Shown piece after piece: positions 45,713-57,051 of a stretch of DNA of 64,000 nt (position 1 is its first letter; each line of letters begins with the position of its first letter). The translations under genes and the position numbers were made by a program. This DNA comes from Rhizodiscina lignyota (Eukaryota > Ascomycota > Dothideomycetes > Aulographales > Rhizodiscinaceae), in contig ML978133.1 in assembly GCA_010015805.1 (NCBI GenBank), positions 496,001-560,000 on the forward strand. The letters are read 5' to 3'. The notes beneath the pieces were generated by a model. That model was not told where the DNA came from. It saw only the letters and a program-made list of their open reading frames with translations, and did not search any database.

Positions 45713-47280
45713 ATGTCTGCTCCCGCACATAAGTTCAAGGTTTCCGATATCAGCCTCGCGGCTTTTGGCCGTCGAGAAATCGAATTGGCCGAGAATGAGA
45801 TGCCTGGGCTGATGGCAACTCGGGCAAAATATGCGCCTGAGCAGCCTCTTGCCGGTGCTCGAATTGCTGGCTGTCTGCACATGAGTATGTATGATTCTTT
45901 ACCAGTGATACATGGTAGATGTGCTGATGTTGTTTTAGCTATCCAGACCGCCGTTCTCATCGAGACTCTCAAGGCCCTTGGCGCTGAAGTAACATGGAGC
46001 AGCTGCAACATCTTCTCCACTCAAGACCACGCCGCTGCCGCAATTGCCGCTGGAGGAACACCAGTGTATGTCACTTAGTGTAATCCTTATGCTTTTGTCT
46101 AACGAGTCTCAGGTTCGCGTGGAAAGGGGAGACGGAAGAAGAATACAATTGGTGCCTCGAACAACAGCTCACGGCCTTCAAGGACGGCAAGCACCTCAAC
46201 CTGATCCTCGACGACGGCGGCGACCTCACGGCTCTCGTGCACAACAAATACCCTGAGATGCTGAAGGACTGCTACGGCATCTCGGAGGAGACTACAACGG
46301 GTGTCCACCATCTGTACCGCATGCTCAAGAACAAGGACCACGGTCTTCTCTGCCCCGCCATCAACGTCAATGACTCTGTCACCAAGTCGAAGTTTGACAA
46401 CCTCTACGGCTGCCGAGAGTCTCTCATCGACGGTATCAAGAGGGCAACGGACGTCATGCTTGCTGGCAAGATTGCCGTCGTGGCTGGTTATGGTGATGTT
46501 GGCAAGGGTTGCACGCAGGCGCTTCATGCTGCAGGCGCGCGTGTGCTCGTCACGGAAGTTGATCCTATCAATGCGCTGCAGGCTGCTGTATCTGGCTACG
46601 AGGTCGTCACTATGGAAGAGGCTGCTCCTCTGGGCCAGATCTTCGTCACAACTACTGGATGCAGAGATATCATCGTTGGCAAGCACTTCGAGGTTATGAG
46701 AAACGATGCCATCGTGTGCAGTAAGCATCCCTCATTTCATCATTCTTATTTGCTATTTTAACAACTCCAGATATCGGACATTTCGACATTGAAATCGATG
46801 TTGCCTGGCTTAAGGCAAACGCACAGAGCTCCCAGAACATCAAGCCCCAAGTCGACAGATTCTTAATGAAGAACGGCAACCATATCATTCTCCTCGCCGA
46901 AGGCCGTCTCGTCAACTTGGGCTGCGCCACCGGCCACTCCTCCTTCGTCATGTCGTGCTCATTCACAAATCAGGTCCTGGCTCAGATCCTCTTGTACAAG
47001 GCCGAGGACGACAAGTTCCGAAGCAAGTACGCCGAGTTCGGCAAGACTGGCAAGCTCGATGTTGGCGTATATGTGCTTCCGAAGATTCTCGACGAGCAGG
47101 TCGCGCTGCTTCATCTGGAGCACGTCAACGTGAAGCTGACGAAATTGACGGAGAAACAGGCCGAGTATCTGGGTCTCTCTGTAGAGGGTCCTTTCAAGTC
47201 GGACATGTATGTCTCTCTCATATACTTCCCCCCCGCCCACACACCTCGATGCTGACTATTTTCTCAGCTACCGTTATTAA
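45713..47280 (+). CDS. SAH1: S-adenosyl-L-homocysteine hydrolase
   Basis: Exons 45713-45884, 45939-46065, 46113-46720, 46771-47206 and a 13-base last exon 47268-47280 give 451 residues, the normal size (yeast Sah1 has 449). The tiny final exon encodes the invariant C-terminal YRY. Family blocks: [70 protein letters not shown], and the NAD site [16 protein letters not shown]. It reversibly splits S-adenosylhomocysteine to adenosine and homocysteine, removing the inhibitor left by methyltransferases; it is a cytosolic NAD-bound tetramer. The mitochondrial SAM carrier lies two genes away. Confidence 0.97.
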
Positions 47281-47691
47281 GTTGCCATTTCCTTTTGATA
47301 CGATTCAACATGATCGCATGAGAGCATGATACCAAAAGCATCTGTCTTCAACGGCATTGTGGCCAAGGGCCGGGATTGGCGTCTTTTAACATGGGAGGGT
47401 CAAAATAGACCAGAAGCTTCGCACGGCATTTAGAACTTTGGCGCCTCAACTTCGCCAAATAAAGTAAGCTGTGCCTTAGGTGGTATTTCGCCACGGGCTG
47501 TAAATGAAGCACTTTTGCAGATGAATATAATATTTCTCAATGCACTAAAGACATTTGACTCTAGGCATGTGTGAGATACGGTAATTTATCTCTAAATATT
47601 GGGGTATTGACCTTCTGTTTCGGTAGAAAGTTTGATACCCGAGTGAAAAAGGACATCCGGAGTGAAGGGCTGAACGATCCCACGGCCACGG

Positions 47692-47764
47692 TAGGCGACC
47701 ATAGTCACACAACCGCCATAACTCGAAATCTGAGTTATGGCGGTTGTGTGACTATGGTCGCCTA
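47692..47764. repeat. Perfect 33-bp inverted repeat with 7-nt loop
   Basis: The left arm 47692-47724 and right arm 47732-47764 are exact reverse complements over all 33 bases, separated by GAAATCT. The arms are mixed in composition (starting TAGGCGACCATAG) and have no U-run after them. It lies about 410 bases after the SAH1 stop. It could extrude as a cruciform, fold in a transcript, or be the core of a small palindromic element. Perfect identity suggests recent origin or active maintenance. Confidence 0.95.
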
Positions 47765-48220
47765 TTCTTCGCACTCGCATTCCGAGGGTAGGTTGCAGCC
47801 TCATCGTATTCCCCTGTTTCTGTGTGATCCAAGCATGTTCTTTTGAGGTCCCGTCTCTCAATGGGTGGGGCGAACAGATGGGGCCAGTTTCCCGTTATGC
47901 TGATATGGAATCAACTATGTCCTTTGCTTTGGATTCACTGAAACAATTTCTATACTGCCAGTGGGCGAGTTGACTGCAAAATACTTGAAGGCTCCGGCGA
48001 AGCGTCCATGGTATGCCACTGGAAATCTTCCCTGCGTCCGCAACGTTCCAGCAATTCACACAGGATTGTCAAGTACAACACAATTATTTGAGGATGTTCC
48101 AGACCGCTCCTGTGTGGGGCATTGCAGATGGCGCTTTCGAAAAGGTGATATTACCCGCTTGGTAACACCGTCAACGGCCGCCGTGCACGCTCTCGAAGTA
48201 GTAGTCGCTCTCACCGTCCG

Positions 48221-48240
48221 TGCATATATATATAAGTATA
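48221..48240 (+). promoter_or_regulatory. TATA-like element upstream of the SDR gene
   Basis: TATATATATAAG-type sequence about 205 bases before the SDR start codon, followed by a C/T-rich leader. Suitable for a core promoter; no transcript start is known. Confidence 0.35.
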
Positions 48241-48442
48241 CTTGAGGTCGAGTCCTCGCACAGCTTTCATTTCCCTCCATTGGCCCATTCACAAGATAGA
48301 ACCTGTGTGGTGCTGTTCTGTCTTGAGATATCCCGCTGGTCCCCAGTCGTCAACCCCTGCTGGATCGTCGTTGCAAGATCTCATAGTTGGAATCTATTTG
48401 AATTCGTTCTATTAAAATTCAGCATCACAATCGTCTCATGCA

Positions 48443-49272
48443 ATGTCTCTCGCGGGCAAGTCTTGCATAGTCACCGGCGCTGCCGGTGGATTGGGGTTGG
48501 CTATCGCCAATGCCCTACATGGAGCTGGAGCGTCGGTGACCATCTGCGACATTTCAGAGACGCTCCTCTCGAAGGCTTCAGAAGCCCACCCGCAACTTCA
48601 CACCATTCAGGCTGATGTTACGCAAGACAGCGATATCCAAAAGGTATTCGACAACGCTGTGAATAAGTTTGGCAAGGTCGATGTACTCGTCAACAACGCT
48701 GGCATCATCGATAGGTTTGAGCCGGTTGGCGACCTAAAGAGGGAGATGTGGGATAAAGTCATTGCAATTAATGCGACGGCGCCCATAGTGGCGAGCGGAT
48801 ATGCCGTGAGACAGTTCCTCAGCAGAGAACGGGAAGAAGGCAAGAGTCGTGGAGTCATTGTAAATGTGGCTAGTGCTGCGATTGCGAAGGCCGTTTCCGC
48901 AGGTACTTGATTCAACGTCCTCTCCGATTATTTCGACCAAAAGCTCTCGCTGATGTGCTAAGCTTAGGTGTGGCGTACACTTCATCTAAGCATGCGCTTG
49001 TGGGTGCCACAAAGCACACAGCAGCGACGTATGCCAAGAAAGGAATCCGATGCAATGCAATCGTACCGGGCGGTATGATGACCAACATTGCCGCCGGAGT
49101 TTCGGGTATAAATGAAGAAGGGCAAGCGAATATGTACCTGGAGATGGCAATGCAGCCGGAGCTTTGCTCAGTCGACGAGGTTGCGCAATTGGTGGTGTTC
49201 TTGTGTGAGGACAAGGCGAAGATTGTGAATGGCGCTGTCATCAGTGCTGACAATGGATGGACTTGTTGGTAG
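48443..49272 (+). CDS. Classical short-chain dehydrogenase/reductase
   Basis: Exons 48443-48902 and 48968-49272 give 254 residues. All classical SDR motifs are present: cofactor site CIVTGAAGGLGLAIANAL, DVLVNNAGIIDRFEPV, the Ser strand VIVNVASAAIA, and the catalytic AYTSSKHALVGATKH (Tyr-x3-Lys). The C-terminus ISADNGWTCW is typical of the FabG-like group. Asp36 (TICDIS) at the end of strand 2 favours NAD(H). The substrate is unknown. It lies between SAH hydrolase and the SAM carrier but nothing ties it to methyl metabolism. The intron (GTACTT donor, GCTAAG branch) lies just before the active-site Tyr. Confidence 0.9.
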
Positions 49273-49426
49273 TGAGCACTGCTCAGGCAGAGCAGTGAAT
49301 TTGATGCCGAAACATTCTATACCAGAGGAGCAGTGACGGGTATCTTAATATGTACAGAAATAGCATGTTGAAACAGTAATTCAGCACAATCATACCTATA
49401 CATCTCCCAGCTCGTGTGACCCCATC

Positions 49427-50407
49427 TCACCCTTCCCCACCAAGAGCATTTATCGCCCATTGATAGCTGCCGAGGAATACGGCGCCACCGGCGCTGATCC
49501 ATGCTACCCTTGGACCAATTCCAGCAAAGAATGCTCTTGCTCCACTTTCCCTCAGGATTTCTCTAAGCAAGGGTATCATTGCTCTGCGTTCCGTAGACAG
49601 CATCATGCGCGTCTTCAGGACATCCAGAGGTGTCGTAACACCGGCAGCAATTGCGCCTGCAATGCTTCCAAAAGCAGCAGACTCGAGCGCAGGAACCTCT
49701 TTTGAGATTGGTCTGGAACGAACGCCTCCTTTAGCCGTCTGCCGCATTCTCCACTGCTTCAATGCCTCCCATAGCGGGAATTGTATGACTGTGAACGGGA
49801 CCTCGCGCATGATGGTGATACTCCAGCCACGGTACAGCTCGCGCCATACAGCGCTAATGCCATGCGTGTGTCGTTGGGCGAGGATGTGTTGTAAGGCTGA
49901 TAGGGAAGAAGGATGCTGGACTGCCTGCGCTCTCTGCTTGATCACTTCCGTGGGCACACGAACCGCACATGCCGCAATCTCACCCAGTGAAGCCGCAAGC
50001 ATGTGAGCAAATGGCTCGCTGGCTATGAATCCATCTCTTCTGCCTACGGCCCCTCCAACGATACTCTCAATGCCGCCAGGACTCCGTGGTGCGAGCAGGA
50101 ATCGTTTTGTGGAATCGTAGGTCACGAAAAACAGCGCGGCTCCAGGCGCAGAGCCTATAAACGCAGAGCCAATGCCTTTGTATATACCATTAAAGCCACC
50201 AGCAGCGGTGAAGCCGACACGAGACTGGAGACGGGTCTTGAGAGTGTCGATGGGATAGAGAGAGAGGTCGACTGTAGTGCCAGCAAGTGCTCCTGCCTTT
50301 TATAACGTAAGTAGGGTATCCCAAATGACAGATAGAGGCAAAAATACCAGCAACGACCGTAAAAAGGGCGAATCAACCCATGGTGACGGATGGGTTTGGG
50401 ATTTCAT
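49427..50407 (-). CDS. PET8: Mitochondrial S-adenosylmethionine carrier
   Basis: Exon 1 50407-50348 ([20 protein letters not shown]) and exon 2 50296-49427 give 309 residues. Three carrier repeats each keep the PxD/ExxK/R signature: [25 protein letters not shown] and [12 protein letters not shown]. The order [20 protein letters not shown] and [20 protein letters not shown] is characteristic of the Pet8/SLC25A26 group, which swaps cytosolic SAM for matrix S-adenosylhomocysteine across the inner membrane. SAM is needed there for biotin, lipoate, ubiquinone and RNA methylation. Its exported product is the substrate of the nearby SAH hydrolase. It shares a 165-bp divergent promoter with the WD40 gene. 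Confidence 0.93.
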
Positions 50408-50572
50408 TGAGATGAGCATTAAAGAAGATCACAACAACAAAAGTTTCTCTTGATATCCCGCTTAGTCATCATCAACACTTGCCAAGCCCGCATATAATTC
50501 TAAGCTTGTTTACACCATTTCTTGCTCTCACAATTTCTTCTCTCCCACAAACCACGATGTAAAACATCCAGG
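50408..50572. promoter_or_regulatory. Compact divergent promoter, SAM carrier / WD40 gene
   Basis: Only 165 bases separate the two start codons, so both genes must use overlapping promoter DNA. The sequence is A/T-rich on the carrier side and C/T-rich on the WD40 side. Confidence 0.6.
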
Positions 50573-52230
50573 ATGAGCGACAACGCATCAGAAGCCCCAA
50601 AGCTTCGAAAAATCGCGTCGCTCGCGCGCGAATCCCCGGATGAAAAAGCTGACGACGAGTATGTGCCTTTTAGAGACGCGCAATGGTATGTCACTTTCCA
50701 ATTATATTTAGACCTGAGATTAACACGGGCCATCTTATTTGCATCTCTCTTTCAACGATTGCATTACTTGTTCTTGCTCGCTTTTATTCACACTAGAGAT
50801 CTGACACGGTGTTAAAGGTCTCCGGACGGGGCATGCCTTCTAACATGTGGCTGGCAACCATTACCTCCACTTGCCCACATAACCGGTCGAAAAAGGAGCC
50901 AGTTGCACACTTTCCATCTGTAAGTCCTCAAACATGCATATAGATATACTTTTTACTAAAACAGGATTATGCCTGCCGACCTTCTCTCAAAGACGGACGA
51001 GTACAAGGTGAAGCCTTATTCGACATACAACATCGGTGAAACGATCAGTGCATTTGCGCCTTATCCAGGTTGGGACCAAAACGACCCATCCACAACCCTC
51101 GTCTTGACCGCTTTCCCGGAGGCTGGTGGGGACGCCCAGCCAATGAAATTGAGGAATGGTCTTTACTATGAAGGAGGGCCGGTCCACGAGTATCCGCTTG
51201 TTCAGAACGAGAAACACCTCCCGGTCTACTCTCTAGCATTCACACGTTCGGGCGATCACTTCGTCGCTGGATCTGATACCCTCCTCAGCATCTTTGACGT
51301 ACGGCGCAATGCTGAGGGTCCAGTTGAGCAGCACAAGACCAAGCCCTCGAGAGCTGCCGCGAGGAAGCTTAAATATTCTGAACCTGGAATTCGCGGCAGA
51401 ATTAGAGCCCTCGACATAAGTCCCGAGGGACTTCTTGCGGTTGGCACAGGAGATCAGTCCGGGGCATTACGCTCCATTGCCATCTTTGCAGATGAAGGTC
51501 GAGGCCCACCCATAATGAATTCGTTTCTCAAGAACGACCTTCGAGAACGAGACCCATCTGTGTCTGGAATGGGTGTCAGTCAACTCAAGTGGAGCCCTTG
51601 TGGCAAATACCTCTATGTTGCAGAGCGCAAGAGCGATGTTCTGTTACTATACGACGTTCGTGCTAGCACACACCTGTTGGGGATTCTTCGGGGACGAAAT
51701 GCGACCGCGAACCAGACGCTGGGCTTTGACCTTTCACTTACTGATGAGAAAGGGGGCTATGAGATTTGGGCCGGTGGGATTGATGGGAAGGTTAGGATGT
51801 GGAAAGATCCACATCTGAAGGAAGCAGATATCCCCGCAGAAATTGTTCTAGAAGCGCATACAAGTATGTATTGGCAATCATGCTTAGTGGGAGCGAGTAC
51901 TAACCAATGTCATTAGCACCCGTCGTTTCGACCCTTGTCCATCCGACTCGCTCGATAGTTGCTACCTGCTCTGCTCCGGACGCGGCTGCTGCCCGGCTCC
52001 AACTCAACGACGACTCGGATACTGATAGCAGCGAGTCTGATAGCAGCGAGTCTGATAGTAGCGAGTCTGAGGACGGTGACGAGAAAGAGGACGGTGACGA
52101 GAAAGGCGACGCTTCTACGGAAGGCCCTTCTAAGGACAAAAAGAGTGGGTCTAACAGTGATCCTCCTCGCGCGAAGTTCTTCTATCAAGTCCCTCCCCCG
52201 GCGGACTTGAAAATATGGGCATTCCCATAA
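50573..52230 (+). CDS. WD40 protein of the Swt21 / WRAP53 (TCAB1) type
   Basis: Exons 50573-50685, 50818-50919, 50965-51863 and 51917-52230 give 475 residues. WD-like blades include WSPDGACLLTCGWQPLPPLA, LPVYSLAFTRSGDHFVAGSD, LKWSPCGKYLYVAERKSDVL and IWAGGIDGKVRMWKDP. The C-terminal TPVVSTLVHPTRSIVATCSA is a family hallmark. Relatives are human WRAP53/TCAB1, which binds telomerase and scaRNAs in Cajal bodies, and yeast Swt21, which affects splicing. A nuclear RNP role is therefore likely, but not shown. A tandem Asp-Ser-Ser-Glu-Ser repeat and an acidic stretch (DGDEKEDGDEKGD) are inserted near the C-terminus. Confidence 0.82.
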
Positions 52231-52780
52231 AAAAATTCATTGGCTGTCATTCTGTCAGTGATGTTTCGAAACATACGACTAAAGCATGGAGCTCATCGTG
52301 GTCAAAGTCTGCCACTGAAAGAAATATGATTATTCCCATAGAGAAGTAGTTGCGCTAGCAATACAAAGACTTCCATGCGTGACCTGTACGAGTTGTTTGT
52401 ATCTTAAACGGCCAAGTGAGGGTATTTGTATGTTTGCAGATACTATGACGGAGTAATTCAACGGGGGTAAGTTCGTTTTTGCACATGGAAATGGTGATAG
52501 GGAAGCACATGTATTTACATATGCTTCGGCGAAGATCTTTCTCATGACGAGACTTCTGCGAGCGACTCACCCCTGGAGCAGTTCGAAATCGGCCAGAGTA
52601 TCCTTGTAAGAAACGACAGTAATAATGGAGACTGATGAGAGTCTTTTCGTCCTCTTGAGCATATCACTCTGTACGCTTCTGGAACAGCTTTTGCGGCGCA
52701 AAATCAATTTTCGCGGGATATCGAAGCCCATAAACTATCCAGAGCAATTATATACATGGTGCGGTCCTTCTCCACTCCGA
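52231..52780. other. Convergent intergenic region
   Basis: The stretch lies between the WD40 stop and the hydrolase stop. A/T-rich, no gene supported. Confidence 0.5.
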
Positions 52781-53592
52781 TCAATATACAGCTGGTCCAG
52801 ATCGTGCGATCGCGGCCAAAGCTTGGTCGAGCGTTATTACGTTTGCCGGAAGCTTTGGAATAATACCAGCTAGAATTGCGTCGTTGATGCCCGGTGTGTC
52901 TGGTGGAGATTCAATAGTGTTGTTTGCAATGACATATCTGCTTCAGTTAGTCCATGCGTTTCACCCATGTTTGCCTGTCTTTCAAATACATACACTTTGT
53001 AGTCCAAATCGAACAAGTGATATGCCGTACTCAAGATCACACCTGATGTCCTGATCCCCGACAGGATGACCGTGTCGATGCCTTGCGTTTTCAGGATCTC
53101 CTCGAGCGCATTGCCCGCGCCAGCGTAAAAGCGCGCCTTTTGAAGCACGACGTCGCCGCCTGCTTCGTCGACAGTGAAGGCAGGAAAAACCTCGGTGATC
53201 GGATTGTCTGCGGTCGCGTTCCCCAGGCCCGCAATTGTCTTTGCAAAGGGCGCATTCGGCCCAACCTCTGGCCTGCGCGCGTTCGAAAAGAAGATCCGCG
53301 TGAAGATTGTCAATGGCCTCGAGGGCAAGGCGTGTACGGCGTCTATCCAACGGGACACACTGCTGATGAATTCACTGCCAGCGGGAGTCGCACTAAGTGG
53401 TGAAACGAGGGCGGTTATCAGGTCGAGATTCAGGACAGCGTAATGCGTGCCGAAGTTCAGAGAGCTGGAAAGATTCGCTGGAATAGTAGACGGGATTTTG
53501 CCATTGTCGTATCCCGGAGTAGTACTTGCATTTTGAGCAACGGCAACGGAGGAGAGGCTGAGGAGGAGGATTGAAGAAAAAGAGAGCTTCAT
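52781..53592 (-). CDS. Secreted isochorismatase-like hydrolase
   Basis: Exons 53592-52994 and 52937-52781 give 251 residues. The 56-nt intron (GTATGT donor, ACTAAC branch, CAG acceptor) restores VYVIANNTIESPPDTP and the end LARSGPAVY-like AARSGPAVY. A signal peptide (MKLSFSSILLLSLSSVAVAQ) is clear. The fold follows cysteine hydrolases: an Asp after strand 1 (YAVLNLDLITALV), IFTRIFFSN after strand 2, and TVILSGIRTSGVILSTAYHL, where relatives carry the nucleophile Cys in GxxTxxCV. Here that position reads TSGVI, so the catalytic Cys appears to be replaced by Gly. It may be a non-catalytic or altered member. Secreted isochorismatase-like proteins occur in several fungi. Confidence 0.8.
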
Positions 53593-54485
53593 CTTGAATC
53601 GCGCTGTTTAAGAGACTGTAGAAGGGTATTGAAGTTGATTGGCCTACTGAATTATCGACAGAAGTAGAGCGAACGGCGGGGACGCAGCTTCTTTATAAAA
53701 TCAGTGCGATTTGGAATATCGATGCTCCAAAATCCAATTCTCAAGCCACAAATTCACGACTCGACTCCGAGGTAGGATGCGGGACCACAGCTGCAGCTTC
53801 TGCGTAACCCTGACCTCTGCGTGCAATTCTATTTGGTCTCGTTCAAGTTATTGCTGGGATCGCCTCAGCCCCGGCGCGTCATTCGTCACCCAGCCTGGTC
53901 AATTGGTCCCCGGTAGAAGTGGACGCGGACTTTGTGCATGTCTACAGCCTGTTCACTTGATCTCGGCATGCAGTCCTGGCTTTGTAATGCGGTTGTGCCT
54001 GATTCCTTGACGCGCGGATCTGATCGCGGGGCGGGAAGAGACAGGCTTGTCGTAGTACGTAAGCCAGAGCTGCTTCAAAGCCTCAAGCCCTCCACCGTTG
54101 TCCACTACGGACGTGCGAATAATGACATTCCAGCAAACATGCCCCGACATAAATCCGAGGGGCTCGTTGCATTTGCGAGGCTCAGATCACTGCGTACGTA
54201 TTCTTGCAGACATTGTAGACATCTGAACATGAATGTGTGGGACTTCTGTTCTAATCTCAGAGCACCGCCCCTTTTCGAGCTACGCCACCAACAGAATATC
54301 AATGTTCAGCTGAACAGCATTATTAATGTGGTTGATAGAAGCCTTCCAAGTTGTGGAGATCAAAGCTGTGGAGACCACTTCTTGCTGTGTGACCATGCTC
54401 CACTCTCCTCTATCAGCTTTGTGTGAGCTCAGCTGTCCGCTTTGGCAAAGGCGGAAAATGCAGGAAGAAAAATTAACTCCACTTT
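53593..54485. other. Intergenic
   Basis: About 890 bases holding the hydrolase promoter and, at its right end, what may be the degenerate 5' part of the BTB pseudogene. No intact gene. Confidence 0.5.
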
Positions 54486-55385
54486 ATGCCCTCACGACGA
54501 TTAAAGTTCATCGCAAAGGGAAGGCTAGTTGAATACCACACCAGCAATAGAGATGCTCCCTTTGAATTCAACCCGGATGAGGCCATGATGCAATTCTTGT
54601 ACGAAGGAGAATATCATCCTCCGGCCTCGGTGGATCTTGTTGGCTTCCATGCAGCGATGTTTGCTCTCGGTCACCAATATCTTATCAAAGACTTGATGGC
54701 GTATGCTCTGAAAGAATACAAGGTCGTGTTCAAACGGTACGACCACAATCTTCTCCGGGTCCTAAAGCAAGCGCCTACAATATACGGTCTCTTACTCGAG
54801 GATGATTCACTAAAGTCATCTCTCTCGCAGCAGACTGCGATAGACTTTCCACACATACTCTCAGCTCTGTGGTCGAAGCCGGACTTGCTACAATTTGCAC
54901 AATAAGTACTCCAGGAGGCTTTCGCATCAAGCGCCGAGTTCGCATCCGATACAATAGTGAAGGTGGGAGACCGTGTTGACTTTGCTGTTGACAACGGCTC
55001 GCGTTGGCTCAGTATACTGTGCCAGAGCTGCCATAGAGAAAGGTCCCTAACCAGACTCAAATCCGGGAATATTCCCGACTCGATCTGTGACCATTGTTTC
55101 GCAGCACTGGTTGTGACGAGCTGGACGGATGGGAAAGCCGAAGAAGAGAGCAAGGCTGAAGAAGAGATGGATACTGGAGAAGAGAGAGAGACTGAAGGAG
55201 AGGTGGAGACGAATCTGAATGCAGATGCTGAGCTCTTGCCGTTCTATATGAAAGATTCTAGCGTGAGAGATTCCAAGGGGAAAGGTTCTAAAGGGAAAGA
55301 GTCTGAGGTTGAAAATTATAAGGGGCCCTTGCAACGGATTTCTCGACGTGTTGGACGTTGCGTAAATCTTGTGATGACAGAATAG
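54486..55385 (+). pseudogene. BTB/POZ-domain protein, 5' degenerate, internal TAA
   Basis: The second half of a BTB/POZ domain is readable: FEFNPDEAMMQFLYEGEYHP, then FHAAMFALGHQYLIKDLMAY and ALKEYKVVF. The usual first half (DvxI... VHRxVL) is missing or scrambled; only TTIKVHRKGK in another frame recalls it. A TAA at 54903-54905 interrupts the frame after LLQFAQ, and coding sense resumes in the same frame (VLQEAFASSAEFASDTI), with a CX2C-type pair of motifs (LCQSCHRE, SICDHCF) and an acidic repeat-rich tail to 55385. BTB proteins of this type are numerous in Pezizomycotina and often decay. CAA to TAA would explain the stop. Confidence 0.65.
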
Positions 55386-57051
55386 CCTGGACCTGCTGAT
55401 GAAATCCAGGGTTGGCAGAGGCGAAATGGGAACCACATGGGCGCAGAATGGACCGAAGGACTTAGCATTGTCGCGAAGACTTTGTAATGATATTTGGAAT
55501 CAAGGCTGCAAACTTGGACGGTCATCATTAGCTACAGTGGCGATTGCTCGCTGTTTTCGTGCTAATATGATGGTCGTTCAACACGCGCTTCTCTGCAATC
55601 TCTTTCATAACCCTCCAGGCCCACCGTAATTCTTTTCCCTCTTACGCTTGTCTAGATACTGTTTGAACGAATCAAAAATATGTCTGACAGCAAATAATAT
55701 GACAGGAATGTTGTAATGAAGGAGACCGAGAACGAGTATGAATATCTCAAGAAGATGGCCGACAGCCGCAATCGAATCCACTCTATCCCGGATATCCTAG
55801 GCTTAGGTCGATGTCGCGTGTGACTAAGGTAGCGATCGAATGACGAAAAGCTTCCGTAATACGGTCTCCACATGCAGCCGTTTCTCTGAAAGTTAGGGAA
55901 GATTTTGGGCATTGGTGCTGTCTGAGGATATCTTTGCAAATGGCATGTTTCATATTGAGAAACCTTGTCCCTCGGCAGTCGGGAGACAAGCTTCCAAGGC
56001 TCGCATCGGGAACAAGCCCTGCCCTGCATGCTGAAGTGAGATTGACGGCTCGTGGGTGTCAGCGCCATGAACTCTTCGCCGTGCTTCGAGAAGCTTGATG
56101 CGTAACCTTTGACGACTTCATCGATGCACACTTGCCTCTCTCAGCGTCGCCTGAAACTTGCTGCAGAGATGTGCCTGCTTGAATCCTCACCTATTGTCTA
56201 AATACTGCTACAACCGGCTCCTCTTAATATACTCGAGCCTATCCTCGATGATTGCCTTTGCATCGGCCATCCGCGCATCGCCGCGCAGAGTGAGAGTGCC
56301 GTTGCTTTTGCGCCTTGCCCATAATCAGCCCGTATCTTGAGCGGGCTTTGCGACGCCGAAGCAATGGCTAGACGCAAGCTGCGCAACGCCACGAGAATAC
56401 TGAGGTTTGAGAGGGCAGCGTCTCCAGGTTTGCAATCCTGGACGTAACATTCCGGCCTAACTCGCGTTCGCCTCAGCACCGCGCGGAAACCCCGAGCCTG
56501 GGCGTCGAGTGGATCTGATGGAAAAGGGTGCGATCACCGCTGCAATCTGATGGTGCGAGCAGGCATGGCGTCTGCACCACCACACACTCACCAACCAGCT
56601 CCGGCGAGCGTGCATACTCTTCTGGAATTCGCGATTGCCTACAGCACGCTATTCGGTAACCTTCGTCATCGCCGTGGGGCTCCCACAAGGCTGTCCCGCC
56701 ATGTGGTGCACGCTTCCATCCTTAGCTCAGCGAATTTTCACCACTCGCCGCTCCGACATCTGTAAGAACGATCTGCACTTCCTGAAAAGCATCCTGGCTA
56801 GCGGCTGCTATCCGCCAAGGTCATAACGTTATAAGTACATTCATCCCTCAGCACACTCTTCGTCGTCGCATCCTGCAAAGTTTGCAAAAAGTCCAGCCTC
56901 ACCACCTCAGCCCGCACGCGAGTGGTTTGCCCTCGTTTGCGCGCACGAGTCGACCGACCAGAGCTCAATCCCAAGGGAAGTTAATGCTGCCCAGACCGGC
57001 ACACGAATTCTTTTACCACGCAACGTTCACTCGCGGTATCCGCTTCGTAAA
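55386..57051. other. Long intergenic region
   Basis: About 1.67 kb without a supported gene. A minus-strand open frame at 55652-56131 (159 codons) lacks any recognisable motif. The 3' 200 bases form the leader of the permease gene. Confidence 0.5.

Larger units (their letters stand above)
47281..48442. other. Intergenic with a perfect hairpin
   Basis: About 1.16 kb between SAH1 and the SDR gene, without a supported gene. The open frames at 47571-47861 on both strands exist because of the hairpin and lack support. The hairpin and a TATA-like element are listed separately. Confidence 0.6.

Noticed and set aside
47571-47861. Overlapping open frames on both strands encoding similar HSHTTAIT / YGGCVTMVAY peptides
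   Set aside because: The similarity arises because the perfect inverted repeat reads alike on both strands; nothing else supports coding.
55652-56131. Minus-strand open frame of 159 codons
   Set aside because: No recognisable motif, biased composition and no splice or neighbour support; could be a relic but I cannot show it.
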